From Microcella sp. (GTDB lineage Bacteria; Actinomycetota; Actinomycetes; Actinomycetales; Microbacteriaceae), in assembly GCA_020216895.1 (NCBI GenBank), contig JAIWOM010000016.1, positions 1-13,758 on the forward strand: 13,758 bases of DNA. Reading direction: 5' to 3'. A program made the translations under genes and the position numbers. Under the pieces are notes generated by a model. It did no database searches and had not been told where the DNA came from. It was given only the letters and a program-made list of their open reading frames with translations. This document shows positions 12,846 to 13,758 of the stretch, piece after piece. Each line of letters opens with the position of its first letter. Position 1 is the stretch's first letter.

Positions 12846-13758
12846 ATGCTCGACACCACCGTGACGTCCACCGAGCTCGCGCCCGGGATCGTGCTGCACA
12901 CGCTCGAGACCGCGAGCATCGGCAACCGCTCGTACCTCGTCGAGCAGGAAGGGTGGGCCGTCGCGATCGATGTCGAGCGCGACGTGCAGCGGTTCGCCGA
13001 CCTGGTCGAGCAGCGCGGGCTCACGCTCGGCACCGTCGCCGAGACGCACCTGCACAACGACTACCTCAGTGGGGGCTGGGCCCTCACCCGGCGGTCCGGC
13101 GCCGAGTACCTCGTGCCCGCCGGCCCCGCCTACTCGATGCCCGCGCGGGCGACTCGGGACGCGGAGACGGTCGAGGCTGGGCCGATCCGCCTGCTGGTGC
13201 TGGAGACCCCGGGCCACACCGACGCGCACCAGACGCTCGTGGTGCTCGACGCAAGCGGCGAGCCGGTCGGCGCGTTCACGGGCGGCTCGTGGCTCATCGG
13301 CGGCGCTGGGCGCACCGACCTGATGGGCGCGGAGAACATCGTGCCCCTGACGCGCGCGCAGTACCGGTCGATCCGCCGGCTCGGCGGCGAGCTGCCCGAC
13401 GCGACGCGCGTGCTGCCGACGCACGGCTTCGGCAGCTCGTGCCTGGCCGGACCGCTCGAGGTGAGCACGGGCGACACCGTCGGCGATCAGAAGTCGTCGA
13501 GCATGGTGTTCCGGGTCACCGAGGAGGAGTACCTGGAGGCCTTCGTGCGGGGCTCGGGCCCGATTCCGCCCTACTACCCCTCGATGGCCCCGCGGAACGT
13601 GCACGGGCCGGAGGCCTGGGAGCCGCCGACCGCGCCGACCCTCTCCCCCGCCGACGCCGCGTCGACCGGCGCGACGATCATCGACGTGCGGCCGTGGAGC
13701 GCCTTCGAGCGCGGCCACCTGCCGGGCAGCATCGCGATGCCGTCGACGGGCGCCGTCG
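12846..13758 (+). CDS. MBL-fold protein fused to rhodanese domain, persulfide-dioxygenase-like (3' partial)
   Basis: The frame runs open from ATG 12846 to the right edge (304 residues seen). GGGAGG (12836-12841) lies 4 nt upstream. The metallo-beta-lactamase fold spans about 10-235 with ETHLHNDYLSGG (His68, His70, Asp72, then Tyr73 where His is usual), TPGHTDAHQ (His124), FTGGSWLIGGAGRTDL and PTHGFG (His193). A rhodanese domain starts near 268 (IIDVRPWSAFERGHLPGS) and is cut off before its active-site Cys loop. ETHE1-type persulfide dioxygenases bind iron with two His and an Asp in the TGD position; here that position is Gly147, so iron binding may differ. The neighbouring PLP enzyme suggests a role in sulfur oxidation or sulfane-sulfur transfer. 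Confidence 0.88.
   Translation, partial: MLDTTVTSTELAPGIVLHTLETASIGNRSYLVEQEGWAVAIDVERDVQRFADLVEQRGLTLGTVAETHLHNDYLSGGWALTRRSGAEYLVPAGPAYSMPARATRDAETVEAGPIRLLVLETPGHTDAHQTLVVLDASGEPVGAFTGGSWLIGGAGRTDLMGAENIVPLTRAQYRSIRRLGGELPDATRVLPTHGFGSSCLAGPLEVSTGDTVGDQKSSSMVFRVTEEEYLEAFVRGSGPIPPYYPSMAPRNVHGPEAWEPPTAPTLSPADAASTGATIIDVRPWSAFERGHLPGSIAMPSTGAV

Noticed and set aside
11543..13057. A 504-codon minus-strand frame opposite the Cys/Met PLP enzyme
   Set aside because: It has no recognisable domain, runs through a promoter and the start of another gene, and has a composition typical of antisense frames at this GC content.

Overview
The window is high-GC DNA (roughly 70% by eye) with dense genes, GTG and ATG starts, and several genes whose -10 box sits 6-8 nt before the start codon, as in leaderless actinobacterial transcripts. 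The protein families and the frequent GGATGC/GCATCC hexamers point to an actinobacterium, most likely of the family Microbacteriaceae. The genus cannot be fixed from the sequence. I see no phage genes, transposase, integrase or CRISPR array, so this looks like an ordinary chromosomal segment made of several small transcription units.

Left part (1-4173), signalling, all on +. A membrane protein cut by the left edge has four predicted membrane helices and a histidine-kinase dimerisation helix with its His, but no ATPase domain. Next comes a three-gene operon joined by ATGA and GTGA overlaps: a single-domain response regulator, a three-PAS hybrid histidine kinase with its own receiver, and a LuxR-type response regulator. 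A perfect 10-bp hairpin closes the unit.

Middle part (4278-9833). An SSB paralogue (-) converges on the operon. Upstream of it, a TetR regulator (-) is divergent from a DUF4386-type membrane protein (+). Their 85-bp gap holds a good promoter in each direction and two related palindromes. msrA (-) overlaps the end of the DUF4386 gene by four bases (CTAG) and is itself divergent from a YghZ/Gpr-type aldo-keto reductase (+). A perfect 14-bp palindrome lies between their promoters. An EamA/DMT transporter and a one-helix membrane-anchored hypothetical protein follow on +.

Right part (9877-13758). A group II PLP-dependent decarboxylase (-) and a tRNA-Arg(UCU) gene (-) are separated by two strong hairpins. 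Then a divergent Cys/Met-metabolism PLP enzyme (+) and an MBL-fold/rhodanese protein (+, cut by the right edge) form a likely sulfur-metabolism pair. The MBL protein lacks the Asp expected to bind iron in persulfide dioxygenases.

No gene-free stretch exceeds 300 bases; the longest are 4770-4954 and 11272-11458. No single spectacular new system is evident. The best leads are the ATPase-less kinase protein next to a phosphorelay operon that lacks an Hpt, the two palindrome-controlled divergons, and the active-site-altered MBL-rhodanese paired with a PLP enzyme.
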